Assembly (NCBI GenBank): GCA_002344355.1
Contig: DDTN01000021.1
Span: 11,798-40,208 of the forward strand
Length of the DNA: 28,411 bases
From: Proteobacteria bacterium UBA2363
GTDB taxonomy: Bacteria; Pseudomonadota; Gammaproteobacteria; Xanthomonadales; UBA2363
Direction of reading: 5' to 3'
A program made the position numbers and the translations under genes. Shown in pieces: positions 1 through 6,922 of the stretch; within the stretch, counting starts at the first letter, position 1; the number at the start of each line of letters is the position of its first letter. Under the pieces are notes generated by a model. The model saw nothing but the letters and a program-made list of their open reading frames with translations. It did no database searches and had not been told where the DNA came from.

Positions 1-7
1 CCCGCCC

Positions 8-27
8 CTCCCCCGCAGGCGGGGGAG
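8..27. terminator. GC-rich hairpin at window edge
   Basis: An inverted repeat (8-15 with 20-27, loop 16-19) forms a perfect eight-pair C/G-rich stem. It has no T-run on either side, so it is only a terminator-like structure. It probably belongs to a gene lying left of the window or is a second structure beyond the repeat that follows the protease gene. Confidence 0.3.
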
Positions 28-109
28 CGGAGAAGTGCGGTGCCGTCGCTCGGGCGGAACGCCGCGTGGCAGCGGGCTGAGACACGACGCCAATCAGGAC
101 CGGCCGAAG

Positions 110-180
110 GCCCGTCCGGACGGGCGCCGGACGGGCGCCGCGAAGAACGGCCGGGACGGCCGTTCTTCGCGGCACGGCTA
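110..180 (-). repeat. Dispersed stop-codon-linked hairpin repeat, copy C
   Basis: Read on the minus strand, this element begins with the TAG stop of the protease gene (180-178). It continues with a perfect 17-pair hairpin (157-173 with 137-153, 3-nt loop), followed directly by a second hairpin of ten pairs (127-136 with 110-119). It aligns without gaps to copies at 3502 and 10256 over the first 57-70 nt, including the sequence between and within both stems. Several differences from the copy at 10256 are compensatory (C-G for G-C, C-G for T-A, G-C for A-T). The similarity fades past about position 110. The strong stem right after a stop suggests a terminator or mRNA-stabilising structure, but it lacks a clean T-run. 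Confidence 0.75.
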
Positions 181-1962
181 CAGCTTGCGCAGGGTGACCG
201 TGCGGTTAACGCCGTCGACGTTGTAGGCGAAGGTGGCGCTGGTGGCCGAGGTGAAGGTCAGGGTGAAGTTGCCGGTCTCCACGAAGCTGCGGTTGGCCGG
301 GTTGTAGGTCGGCCCCCAGGCCGGGCCGGTCCAGCGCACCACGCGGCCGCTGGCGACGTCGACGCCGGTCCAGCCCGGGTCGAGCTGGTACCAGGACGCC
401 CGGCCCTGGCCGTCGTAGACGAACCACAGCACGAACAGGGTGTTGGCCGGCGCCGGGAACTGGAAGATCGACAGGCCGCGGCCGCCCTCGCTGAGCACGT
501 CCCACTGGCCCGTGTAGTCGCGCTGCGGGCCGGGCGCTGGCCCGGTCGGCGGCCAGAGGTACTGCTGGATGGAGGGATAGACCAGGTCGAAGCGCGAGTA
601 GAAGTCGCGGTTGCCTGCCGCCTCGCTCTGGCCGGTGTTGGCGCAGGAGGCGCTGCCGCCGAACAGGCCGCCGCGCAGGTAGTAGCTGGTGTTGTCCCAG
701 GTGAACAGGCCCGAGCCGCTGCTGCCGCCCTCGGTGGTGCCCTCGCTCCAGGAGGCGCGCGCCGCGCTGGTCACCACCTGGCCGCCGATGTTGACGTTGG
801 CGGTGTTGCCGGAGTGCAGGCCGCGGCTGTACTTCTTGTTGTCGCCGCTGGGATGGTGGATCGCCACCACCGGGGTGTTCTGCTGCAGGGTGCCGGAATT
901 CCAGCCGGCGAACGCCGAACCGGCCGGCAGCGCCGCGTTCAGGCGCAGCAGGGCGGCGTCGGTGCTGGCCTGCGAGTACAGCAGCTGGGCGCCGCCGCCG
1001 AGCTGGGTGTTGGGACCGGCGCTGACCGTGTTGCAGCTCGGGCTCTCGTACTGCCAGAAGGTGCGCAGGGTGCTGGCCTCGGCCTGGTTGCCGATGCAGT
1101 GGTGGGCGGTGAAGTACCAGGGGATCTGGGTGTCCTCGTCTCTGTCCCTCAGGGCGGTGCCGGTGCAGGTGAAGGTGCCGCCGCCGGACTCGAACAGCAT
1201 CCTCGACACCGCGTTCTTGGCGAGGATGAAGGGCGTGCCCAGGGTCGCGACCCGGCAGGCGACGTTGATGTTGCAGCTGCCCGAGTCGCCGAGCGCCTTG
1301 CCGACCAGGCCGGTGTCGGTCTGCGGCGCCACCAGCAGGTGCGACACTGCGACGACCACGCCGGCGCCCAGGCCCGCGACGTCGACGCCGTCCGGCGCGA
1401 ACAGCTCGATGCGCTGGCGCTCGCCGTCGGTGGCGTCGGTCCAGTAGCGGCCCCAGCCGTCGAGCTGGCTGGCCAGGGCGTCGGCCTCGGTCAGGTACAC
1501 GGTGCCGGGCTGGCCGTCGCCGGCGATGCGCAGCTCGACGCCCGCCGGCAGGCGGTCGGCGCGCAGGGCGACGCGCAGGCCGAGCGCGCCCGGGTCGACC
1601 ACCTCGATCAGCGCGGCCTGGCCGCCGGCGACCGCCCGCCAGGCCAGGGCCTGGCCGCTGCCGGCGGCCGGCTCGGCGGAGAGTTCGCGATGCAGGCCGA
1701 CCTGCAGCCGGTGCTGGCCCTCGGCACGGTTGCCGGCCTGGACCGCCGCGACCCGGGCCGGGTCGAGCCTGGCCAGCGCCAGAGTGGTGGCGACGGCGCT
1801 GGGCGCGCGCCAGGTCGGCGCCGCCTTGGCCTGCGCCTGCGGCCAGGCCCACTCGCCGGGCACCGAGACCGCATCGGCCGCCAGCAGCGGCGGCGCGAGC
1901 AGGGCCAGGGCGGCGGCCAGGGCGGTACGGCGGAACGGGTGCGGGGTGCGGGGTGCGTTCAT
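178..1962 (-). CDS. Secreted lysyl-endopeptidase-like serine protease (trypsin fold)
   Basis: A 594-residue exported serine protease resembling lysyl endopeptidases of Achromobacter and Lysobacter. Residues 1-29 form a signal peptide (Arg-rich start, Ala/Leu core, cleavage near LLAAD). A pro-region of roughly 180-200 residues follows. The catalytic domain begins near the Cys-rich segment at about 230. Visible triad: His288 in TAHHC, Asp335 in STDAALL and Ser415 in EGGSSGSG. Paired cysteines (230, 236, 266, 289, 310, 440) fit a disulfide-rich extracellular enzyme. After a Pro-rich linker (471-480), residues 482-594 form a Gly/Trp/Tyr-rich beta domain of a kind appended to many secreted Xanthomonadaceae proteins, of unknown role. 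The ATG is supported by an AGGAG box a few bases upstream. The substrate preference for lysine is inferred from the family. The stop is TAG, rare in this window, and opens a structured repeat. Confidence 0.88.
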   Translation of the reverse strand: MNAPRTPHPFRRTALAAALALLAPPLLAADAVSVPGEWAWPQAQAKAAPTWRAPSAVATTLALARLDPARVAAVQAGNRAEGQHRLQVGLHRELSAEPAAGSGQALAWRAVAGGQAALIEVVDPGALGLRVALRADRLPAGVELRIAGDGQPGTVYLTEADALASQLDGWGRYWTDATDGERQRIELFAPDGVDVAGLGAGVVVAVSHLLVAPQTDTGLVGKALGDSGSCNINVACRVATLGTPFILAKNAVSRMLFESGGGTFTCTGTALRDRDEDTQIPWYFTAHHCIGNQAEASTLRTFWQYESPSCNTVSAGPNTQLGGGAQLLYSQASTDAALLRLNAALPAGSAFAGWNSGTLQQNTPVVAIHHPSGDNKKYSRGLHSGNTANVNIGGQVVTSAARASWSEGTTEGGSSGSGLFTWDNTSYYLRGGLFGGSASCANTGQSEAAGNRDFYSRFDLVYPSIQQYLWPPTGPAPGPQRDYTGQWDVLSEGGRGLSIFQFPAPANTLFVLWFVYDGQGRASWYQLDPGWTGVDVASGRVVRWTGPAWGPTYNPANRSFVETGNFTLTFTSATSATFAYNVDGVNRTVTLRKL

Positions 1963-2093
1963 GGCGGCTGCTCCTGGGCGCGGCGCCGGCGTCGGCGCGT
2001 GATACGGATGTGAAAGGTAACGCGAAAACCCCGCGGGAAACGTCGCCGCCTTCGCGGCATCATCGGCGTCCCGCCGCCCGCGCCGTCGCCGCC

Positions 2094-2558
2094 GTGTTCG
2101 ACGTCATCCTCTACCAGCCGGAGATCCCGCCCAACACCGGCAACGTCATCCGCCTGTGCGCCAATACCGGCGCCCGCCTGCACCTGGTGGCGCCGCTCGG
2201 CTTCGCGCTCGACGACGCCCGCCTGCGCCGGGCCGGGCTGGACTACCACGAGTACGCCAGCGTGCGCGTGCATGCCGGCCTGGACGCCTGCCTGGACGCG
2301 CTGGGCCGGCCGCGGCTGTTCGCCTTCAGCGCCCGCGCCAGCGTGCGCTTCGACGGTCCGGACTGGCGGCCGGGCGACGCCCTGCTGTTCGGACCGGAAA
2401 CCCGCGGCCTGCCCGACGACGTGCTGGCGGCGGTGCCACCCGGGCAGCGCCTGCGCCTGCCCCTGGTGCCGGGCAACCGCAGTCTGAACCTGTCGAACGC
2501 GGTGGCGGTGGCGGTGTTCGAGGCCTGGCGCCGGCAGGGCTATGCCGGCGGCGCCTGA
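2094..2558 (+). CDS. trmL: tRNA (cytidine(34)-2'-O)-methyltransferase TrmL
   Basis: A SPOUT-class methyltransferase that 2'-O-methylates the wobble base of tRNA-Leu isoacceptors using S-adenosylmethionine. The 154-residue product matches E. coli TrmL in length and motifs from start to end: PEIPPNTGNVIRLCANTG (9-26), RRAGLDYHEY (45-54), the knot segment LLFGPETRGLP (97-107) and RSLNLSNAVAVAVFEAWR (129-146), which form the trefoil-knot cofactor pocket. I chose the GTG start (residues FDVILYQPE follow) because homologues begin just there; the open frame continues upstream but without similarity. No good ribosome-binding site is visible before it. It is divergent from the protease and followed, after 121 nt, by an outer-membrane protein gene, so it is probably monocistronic. 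Confidence 0.93.
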   Translation: MFDVILYQPEIPPNTGNVIRLCANTGARLHLVAPLGFALDDARLRRAGLDYHEYASVRVHAGLDACLDALGRPRLFAFSARASVRFDGPDWRPGDALLFGPETRGLPDDVLAAVPPGQRLRLPLVPGNRSLNLSNAVAVAVFEAWRRQGYAGGA

Positions 2559-2624
2559 GGGGCGGCTTCCGGGCCGGCATGAATCGGCGGCAACGGCCGG
2601 CACCGGGGGGGCGCCGACAATCAA

Positions 2625-2630
2625 TACAAT
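2625..2630 (+). promoter_or_regulatory. Possible -10 element for the beta-barrel gene
   Basis: The hexamer TACAAT lies 49 nt upstream of the ATG at 2680 in an otherwise extremely GC-rich spacer. No convincing -35 box is found 16-18 nt further upstream, so this is a candidate only. Confidence 0.35.
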
Positions 2631-2679
2631 GGCCGCCCCCGGCCGTGTTGGCCGGCGCCATCCCAGGAGTGCGCCCCTG

Positions 2680-3399
2680 ATGAACCGTAGCCCCCTTCTG
2701 CTCGCCCTCGCCCTGGCCCTGCCGGGCGGCGCCGCCCTGGCCCAGGGCCCGGGCGACCCGAACACCGTGAGCTGGTCGTATTTCGACATCGGCGCCCTGC
2801 ACGTCAACCCGGACGAGTCCGACCTCGACAGCGGCACCGGCCTGCAGGTGCGCGGTTCCGGCCAGATCAGCGAGGACTGGCACCTGTTCCTGGGCTGGAA
2901 CCGCATCCCGCTGGAGGGCAGCCGGTCGTTCACCGGCGTCGGCGCGGTGCCCGGCGCGCTGGTGGTCGACGACGACGTCGACCGCTTCCATGTCGGCATC
3001 GGCTACAACCTGGCGGTTGGCCAGCGCACCGACCTGTTCGTGCGCGCCGCCTACGAGCGGGTCGGCAGCGCCGACTTCGCGATCACGGTCGGCGACGTGG
3101 TCAGCCAGGGCAAGCTGGAGAAGACCGATGGCGCCAGCGTCGAGGTCGGCGTGCGCTCGGCCTTCAACGCCCGCTTCGAGGCCGGCGCCTCGGTGCGCTA
3201 CACCCGCCTGGACGACGCCGAGGTGCGCCTGGACGGCCAGCCGTTCCCGGGCAGCCAGGCCTTCATCGCCAGCGACAGCACCACCGCCGGCGTGCTCTAC
3301 GGGCAGTTCAAGTTCGGCAACGGCTGGGGCCTGCTGGCCGAGGCCGAGCTCAGCGGCGACTACACCTCGGTGTTCGCCGGGGCGCGCCTGAGCTACTGA
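2680..3399 (+). CDS. Outer-membrane beta-barrel protein
   Basis: A 239-residue exported protein. Residues 1-21 are a clear signal peptide with cleavage at ALA|Q. The mature part consists of alternating amphipathic strands separated by Asp/Gly-rich turns, as in small 8-stranded porin-like barrels. It ends with an aromatic residue (FAGARLSY), the usual beta-signal recognised by the BAM complex. Segments such as FDIGALHVNPDESD, VDRFHVGIGYNLAVGQRTDLFVRAAYERV and GASVRYTRLDD fit an OmpA/OmpW-like barrel. I cannot name a specific family. The open frame extends upstream to 2542, but the signal peptide and the AGGAG box about 8 nt before the ATG fix the start. No partner gene is adjacent. A dispersed repeat lies about 100 nt downstream in the same orientation. 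Confidence 0.8.
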   Translation: MNRSPLLLALALALPGGAALAQGPGDPNTVSWSYFDIGALHVNPDESDLDSGTGLQVRGSGQISEDWHLFLGWNRIPLEGSRSFTGVGAVPGALVVDDDVDRFHVGIGYNLAVGQRTDLFVRAAYERVGSADFAITVGDVVSQGKLEKTDGASVEVGVRSAFNARFEAGASVRYTRLDDAEVRLDGQPFPGSQAFIASDSTTAGVLYGQFKFGNGWGLLAEAELSGDYTSVFAGARLSY

Positions 3400-3501
3400 G
3401 GACGGCGCGGGTCGGGGCGCCGGTTCCCGGGCGATCCGACCCGCCGCTCCCACCCCGCCGGGCACGGGCCGCCGGGCCGCGGCGGCGTGGCCCGGCGCCG
3501 C

Positions 3502-3627
3502 CAGCAGCTTGTTGAAGAACGACCGTTCTGGACGTTTTTCAGGTCGCCCGTCCGGCGCAGGTCCGGACGCGCTGCCGTCGAATCAACCGCTTACGCACCT
3601 GCTTCGCCGAGCGGCCATCCATGGCCG
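3502..3627 (+). repeat. Dispersed hairpin repeat, copy A
   Basis: Positions 3512-3626 align without gaps to 10266-10380, with about 16 mismatches over 115 nt by eye. Three hairpins occur in tandem. The first has stem 3513-3521 with 3533-3541, including a G-T pair and a T-run in its 3' arm. The second pairs 3549-3555 with 3563-3569. The third pairs 3612-3618 with 3621-3627. The first 20 nt correspond to the TAG-containing edge of the other copies, but here the first triplet is CAG and no gene ends at it. The element lies between the convergent barrel gene and gpsA. Its left edge is an imperfect inverted repeat (15 of 18) of 3641-3658, next to the gpsA stop. Confidence 0.8.
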
Positions 3628-3632
3628 CCGCC

Positions 3633-3658
3633 AGCAGGCTGTTGTTCAACAGCCTGCT
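3633..3658 (-). terminator. Hairpin at the gpsA stop codon
   Basis: The arms 3633-3644 and 3647-3658 are perfectly complementary over 12 bases, leaving a 2-nt gap, so in practice an 11-pair stem with a 4-nt loop. The stem overlaps the gpsA TAG stop (3657-3659). Read on the minus strand its first 19 bases match the left edge of copy A of the dispersed repeat, so it looks like a shortened palindromic member of the same family. There is no T-run, so terminator function is a guess. Confidence 0.5.
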
Positions 3659-4682
3659 AGCCGGACAGGTCGCCGAACTCCGCCTTCTGCTCGCGCGAGA
3701 GCAGCAGCCGCACCCCCTCGGTGGGGGTGATCTCGCCGCTCAGGGCGCGCTCCACCAGGGCGCTGATCGGCAGCTCGACCTGGTGGCGGCGGGCCAGCCG
3801 CATCACTTCCCGGGCGGTCTGCACGCTTTCCACGACCTGGCCGATGCGGGCGACCGCCTCGTCCAGCGGCACGCCCTGGCCGAGCGCCAGCCCAAGACGG
3901 CGGTTGCGCGACAGGTCGCCGGTGCAGGTCAGCACCAGGTCGCCGAGCCCGGCCAGGCCCATGATGGTCTCCGGCCGGCCGCCCAGCGCGGCATTCAGGC
4001 GCAGCACCTCGGCCAGGCCCCGGGTGATCAGGCCGGCGCGGGCGTTCAGGCCCATGCCCATGCCGTCGGAGACGCCCACCGCCACCGCCAGCACGTTCTT
4101 CATCGCGCCGCCCAGGCCGGCGCCGAGCAGGTCGGTGCCGGTGTAGGCGCGGAAGGTGGGGCAGTGGAAGATCCGGGCGATCTCGGTGGCGAACCCGGCA
4201 TCGCCGGAATGCACGGTGACCGCGGTCGGCAGGCCCTGCACCACCTCGCGCGCGAACGAGGGGCCGGTCAGTACCGCCTGCGGCCGGCGTTCGCCGAGGA
4301 TGCCGGCGGCGACCTCGTGCAGGAAACGGCCGGTGCCGGGCTCGAAGCCCTTGCTGGCCCAGACCACGCCGGCGTCCTCGGGCAGCATCGGCGCCGCCCT
4401 CGCCAGCAGGTCGGCGAAGGCGTGGCTGGGCGTCACCAGCAGCAGGTGGCGGCAGCCCTGGACCGCGCACTCCAGGTCGGTCTCGTAGGCCAGCGACGGC
4501 GGCAGCTCGAGGTCGGGCAGGTAGCGCGCGTTGCGGCCGGTCGCCGCCATCGCCTCGAGCTGGCCGGCGTCGCGACCCCAGAGCACGGTCTCGACGCCCT
4601 TGCGGGCCAGCAGCGCCGCCAGGGCGGTGCCCCAGGAGCCGGCGCCCAGGACGGCGACCGGACGGCGCGCTGCCGGATTCAT
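3657..4682 (-). CDS. gpsA: Glycerol-3-phosphate dehydrogenase [NAD(P)+]
   Basis: Cytoplasmic enzyme reducing dihydroxyacetone phosphate to sn-glycerol-3-phosphate, the backbone precursor for phospholipids. The 341-residue length is normal. The Rossmann motif GAGSWG is at 13-18. Other family blocks are VTPSHAF (83-89), WASKGFEPGTG (108-118), LTGPSFAREV (138-147), the catalytic lysine K195 in GGAMKNVLAVAVG, GLAGLGDLVLTCTGDLSRNR (242-261) and the C-terminal LPISALVERALSGE (304-316). The gene starts 6 nt after secB ends, the widespread secB-gpsA order, so the two are almost certainly cotranscribed. It ends with TAG, unlike nearly all neighbours, and that stop lies in a palindrome related to a dispersed repeat. 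Confidence 0.96.
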   Translation of the reverse strand: MNPAARRPVAVLGAGSWGTALAALLARKGVETVLWGRDAGQLEAMAATGRNARYLPDLELPPSLAYETDLECAVQGCRHLLLVTPSHAFADLLARAAPMLPEDAGVVWASKGFEPGTGRFLHEVAAGILGERRPQAVLTGPSFAREVVQGLPTAVTVHSGDAGFATEIARIFHCPTFRAYTGTDLLGAGLGGAMKNVLAVAVGVSDGMGMGLNARAGLITRGLAEVLRLNAALGGRPETIMGLAGLGDLVLTCTGDLSRNRRLGLALGQGVPLDEAVARIGQVVESVQTAREVMRLARRHQVELPISALVERALSGEITPTEGVRLLLSREQKAEFGDLSG

Positions 4683-4688
4683 GGCCGG

Positions 4689-5189
4689 TCAGGCGTGGCC
4701 GACCAGGCCTTCGCCCTGCGCCTCGGCGGCGCGACGGCGCACCTGCTCGGCGTACAGCTGCTCGAAGTTGATCGGCTGCAGCAGGAACGGCGGGAAGCCG
4801 CCGGCCAGGACCAGGTCGCTGATCGCGCTGCGCGCGTAGGGGAACAGGGTCTGCGGGCACCAGGCGCCGAGCACGGCCTGCAGGTTGGCCTCGTCGAAGC
4901 CCTCGATGGAGAAGATGCCGGCCTGCTTGATCTCGGCCAGGAACACGGTCTTCTCGTTGAGCTCGCAGGTCAGGGTGACGCCGAGCACGACCTCGTAGAC
5001 GGACTGCGCGACCGTGTTGACGCGCTGGTTAAGCTCCAGCTTGAACTGCGGCTGGCCCTGCTCCTGGAACACCTCGGGGGCGCCGGGCACCTCGAAGGAT
5101 GCGTCCTTGAGGTAGATCTTCTGGATCGCCAGCTGGGCGGTGGCCTGCGCGCCGGCCTGGCCGTTGGCGGCCGGGTTGTCGTTGCTCAT
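4689..5189 (-). CDS. secB: Protein-export chaperone SecB
   Basis: Tetrameric cytosolic chaperone that keeps pre-secretory proteins unfolded and delivers them to SecA. The 166-residue product has the typical SecB core: QKIYLKDASFEVP (23-35), QPQFKLELNQRV (46-57), VYEVVLGVTLTCELNEKTVFLAEIKQAGIF (64-93) and CPQTLFPYARSAISDLVLAGGFPPFLLQPINFEQLY (112-147). The latter block includes the segment that contacts SecA and the peptide-binding groove. The N-terminal tail is short and disordered. An AGGAG box about 8 nt upstream supports the ATG. It heads a secB-gpsA operon. A GATAAT hexamer about 48 nt upstream may be its -10 element. The exported protease and barrel proteins in the window are plausible clients, but this is inference. 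Confidence 0.97.
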   Translation of the reverse strand: MSNDNPAANGQAGAQATAQLAIQKIYLKDASFEVPGAPEVFQEQGQPQFKLELNQRVNTVAQSVYEVVLGVTLTCELNEKTVFLAEIKQAGIFSIEGFDEANLQAVLGAWCPQTLFPYARSAISDLVLAGGFPPFLLQPINFEQLYAEQVRRRAAEAQGEGLVGHA

Positions 5190-5236
5190 CGGTGACTCCT
5201 GGGAGGGTGAAGAGGGGCGGGTTGCCGTGACCGGCG

Positions 5237-5242
5237 ATTATC
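5237..5242 (-). promoter_or_regulatory. Possible secB -10 element
   Basis: Minus-strand GATAAT, 47 nt before the secB start, would give a leader of about 40 nt that includes the AGGAG ribosome-binding site. No recognisable -35 box is present. Confidence 0.35.
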
Positions 5243-5326
5243 CCACACCCGGCAGATGGGCCCGGGACCGCGCCGACGCAAGACCGCGTGCCGACCGCCC
5301 CGCCCGGGGCGGCGACGCGTGGTCGC

Positions 5327-5758
5327 TCAGGCCTTGCCCTTGACCAGGGGCAGCTCCGCCGCCTGCCACTGGCCGACGCCGCCGGCCAGGACGTGGACGC
5401 GCTTGAAGCCGGCCTTGACCAGGCGCCTGGCCGCCGGACCGGCGGTGATGCCGTTCCGGCAGACCACCACCACCGGCCGGTCCTTGACCTTGGCCAGGAC
5501 CTTGTTCTCCGGATCGAACTGGCTGGGCGCGACGTGCCGGCTGCCGGGGATGTGCGCCTTCTCGAAGTCGGCGATCGGGCTCATGTCCACGACCAGGGCG
5601 TCCTCGCGGTTGACCAGCAGGGTCAGCTGCGCGGGCGTGAGTTCCTGGTAGCCGCGGTTGAAACGGCCGAGCAGGGAGACCAGCAGGTACACGGTCAGGC
5701 CGGCCATGCCCAGCACCAGCCACATCTGCTGCGCGACGAATTCGGAGAGTCGATCCAT
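5327..5758 (-). CDS. Membrane-anchored rhodanese-like protein (YibN-like)
   Basis: A 143-residue protein with one N-terminal membrane segment (about 12-31) followed by a single rhodanese domain (about 40-135). Conserved pieces are LVVDMSPIADFEKAHIPGSRHV (55-76) and the active-site loop beginning with Cys100, CRNGITAG (100-107), followed by LVKAGFKRVHVLAGGVGQW. This is the layout of E. coli YibN, a small anchored rhodanese of uncertain sulfur-transfer role encoded near secB. In E. coli and Pseudomonas a glutaredoxin gene, grxC, lies between the rhodanese gene and secB; here only a 137-nt gap exists. The ATG has no Shine-Dalgarno box. A minus-strand GATAAT ends 10 nt upstream, suggesting a very short or absent leader. 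Confidence 0.9.
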   Translation of the reverse strand: MDRLSEFVAQQMWLVLGMAGLTVYLLVSLLGRFNRGYQELTPAQLTLLVNREDALVVDMSPIADFEKAHIPGSRHVAPSQFDPENKVLAKVKDRPVVVVCRNGITAGPAARRLVKAGFKRVHVLAGGVGQWQAAELPLVKGKA

Positions 5759-5768
5759 AGGGGCCCGG

Positions 5769-5774
5769 ATTATC
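5769..5774 (-). promoter_or_regulatory. Possible -10 element of the rhodanese gene
   Basis: Minus-strand GATAAT separated from the ATG at 5758 by 10 nt. A start about 7 nt downstream would leave a leader of only a few bases, compatible with the absence of a ribosome-binding site. No -35 box is evident. Confidence 0.35.
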
Positions 5775-5818
5775 CGCGAACCGGCCGGCCGCCGCCAGCG
5801 CGGGCGCGGCCGGAGCCG

Positions 5819-6235
5819 TCAGCGCCGACGGTCGAGGTCGGGCAGGCCGGAGGTCAGCCACCAGCGCTTGGCCTCGGCGTCGTAGCGCCACTGCTCGCGG
5901 TCGAGGATGGCGAAGGTGGTCTGGTTGTGGCGATTGACGAACTCGATCTCGGCGAACTGCACCACCGTGCCGTCCGGCTGCGGCTCGCGGCCGCGGGTGC
6001 GGTAGCCGCTGACCCGGAGCTGGCGCCAGCGCTCCAGCTCCAGCGTCGCGACCGGCCGCTGGGCGAGGACCTCGGGATCGTGGAAGGCGATGATCTGCTC
6101 GACCTCGCCCCAGCGCATCGCGCTGCCGTAGTGGTAGAGGGTCTCCTCCATCCGGTTCTTCTCGGTGCCGACGCCGCCGCAGGCGGTCAGCAGCGCGGCC
6201 AGCAGCAGCGAACCCAGGCGCACGGTCGTGTTCAT
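5819..6235 (-). CDS. Small predicted lipoprotein of unknown function
   Basis: A 138-residue protein with a lipoprotein signal: hydrophobic 7-16 and lipobox LTAC (16-19), so lipidation would be at Cys19 and the protein would sit in the periplasm on a membrane. The mature part has no motif I recognise; it is rich in aromatic and charged residues (RMEETLYHYGSAMRWGEVEQ at 28-47, REQWRYDAEAKRWWLTSGLPDL near the end). Its ATG overlaps the TGA of the upstream thioesterase gene by one base (TGATG), so the two are translationally coupled. This looks like a conserved hypothetical lipoprotein, and the function cannot be inferred beyond the pairing. Confidence 0.8.
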   Translation of the reverse strand: MNTTVRLGSLLLAALLTACGGVGTEKNRMEETLYHYGSAMRWGEVEQIIAFHDPEVLAQRPVATLELERWRQLRVSGYRTRGREPQPDGTVVQFAEIEFVNRHNQTTFAILDREQWRYDAEAKRWWLTSGLPDLDRRR

Positions 6236-6732
6236 CAGGCGGTTCCCCCGGTCGGACTCGATGCCGCGATTGTGGCAGACCGTCGCGCCGGGTCGAGGGC
6301 GACGAAGCGGGCGGACAGGCGCGCCGCGACGGTGCCGTCGTCCAGGACCAGCTCGGCCCGGGTCGCCACCCGCGCCTTGCCGCGTGCGCGCCAGGCCGCC
6401 AGGAAGGCGGCGCCGGCATCGTCGACCGCCAGTCCGGCGCGGGCATGCAGCGTCTGGAAGACCGGCGCCAGGTACTCGATGTGGCTGTCCTGGACATAGA
6501 CCTCGGCGGCCTCGCCCTGCCCGCCCAGCGCCGCCAGCACGCTGCCCCAGCTGGCCAGGGTCAGCAGGCTGGCGACGCTGCCGCCGAACGCGCAGCCCTT
6601 GTCGTTGCGGTTCGGCGCCAGGGGCGCCGACAGCGCCATCCCGGACGCGTCGACGGCGGTCACCGACACGGCCATGGCGGCGGCCAGGGGAATGGTGTCG
6701 AGCAGGTGCCGCTGGAATCGGACAGGGTCCAT
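6235..6732 (-). CDS. YiiD_C-type hotdog thioesterase-like protein
   Basis: A 165-residue protein resembling the putative thioesterase domain found at the C-terminus of E. coli YiiD (FabY). The signature NRNDKGCAFGGSVASLLTLASWGS (41-64) is the hotdog helix region expected to contact acyl-CoA or acyl-ACP, and SHIEYLAPV follows further on. It could hydrolyse an acyl thioester; the substrate is unknown. No acetyltransferase domain is fused here. I chose the ATG at 6732 (MDPVRFQRHLL) because the family begins about there; the frame stays open upstream to 6972 with only low-complexity residues. It overlaps the following lipoprotein by one base and is divergent from hemD. Confidence 0.78.
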   Translation of the reverse strand: MDPVRFQRHLLDTIPLAAAMAVSVTAVDASGMALSAPLAPNRNDKGCAFGGSVASLLTLASWGSVLAALGGQGEAAEVYVQDSHIEYLAPVFQTLHARAGLAVDDAGAAFLAAWRARGKARVATRAELVLDDGTVAARLSARFVALDPARRSATIAASSPTGGTA

Positions 6733-6910
6733 GGCGGGAGGCGCAACGGGCGTGGCGACGGCCGGCGACTGTGCCGGTGGCGGCCGGCGACGGTCAAGCC
6801 GGTGGCGGTGCGCGCGCCGGACGCCGGGGCCGGGGCCGCCGCCCCCGCGGGTCGGCGGCGTCGGCCGGAACCGCCGGGCGGCGGCCCCGGTCCCGGCCGG
6901 CCGCTGCCGC

Positions 6911-6916
6911 CATAAT
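6911..6916 (+). promoter_or_regulatory. Possible hemD -10 element
   Basis: CATAAT, six nt before the hemD ATG, sits in a very GC-rich divergent spacer. Start-site distance would place transcription at or next to the ATG (leaderless). No -35 box is visible. Confidence 0.35.
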
Positions 6917-6922
6917 GCCGGC

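Noticed and set aside
40..2013. Very long plus-strand open frame over the protease gene
   Set aside because: Its translation is Gly/Ala/Arg/Val-rich with no domain, while the opposite strand encodes a complete protease with triad and signal peptide. High GC makes long antisense frames common here.
3621..5195. 524-codon plus-strand frame over gpsA and secB
   Set aside because: Antisense shadow; the minus-strand gpsA and secB have complete family motifs and good starts.
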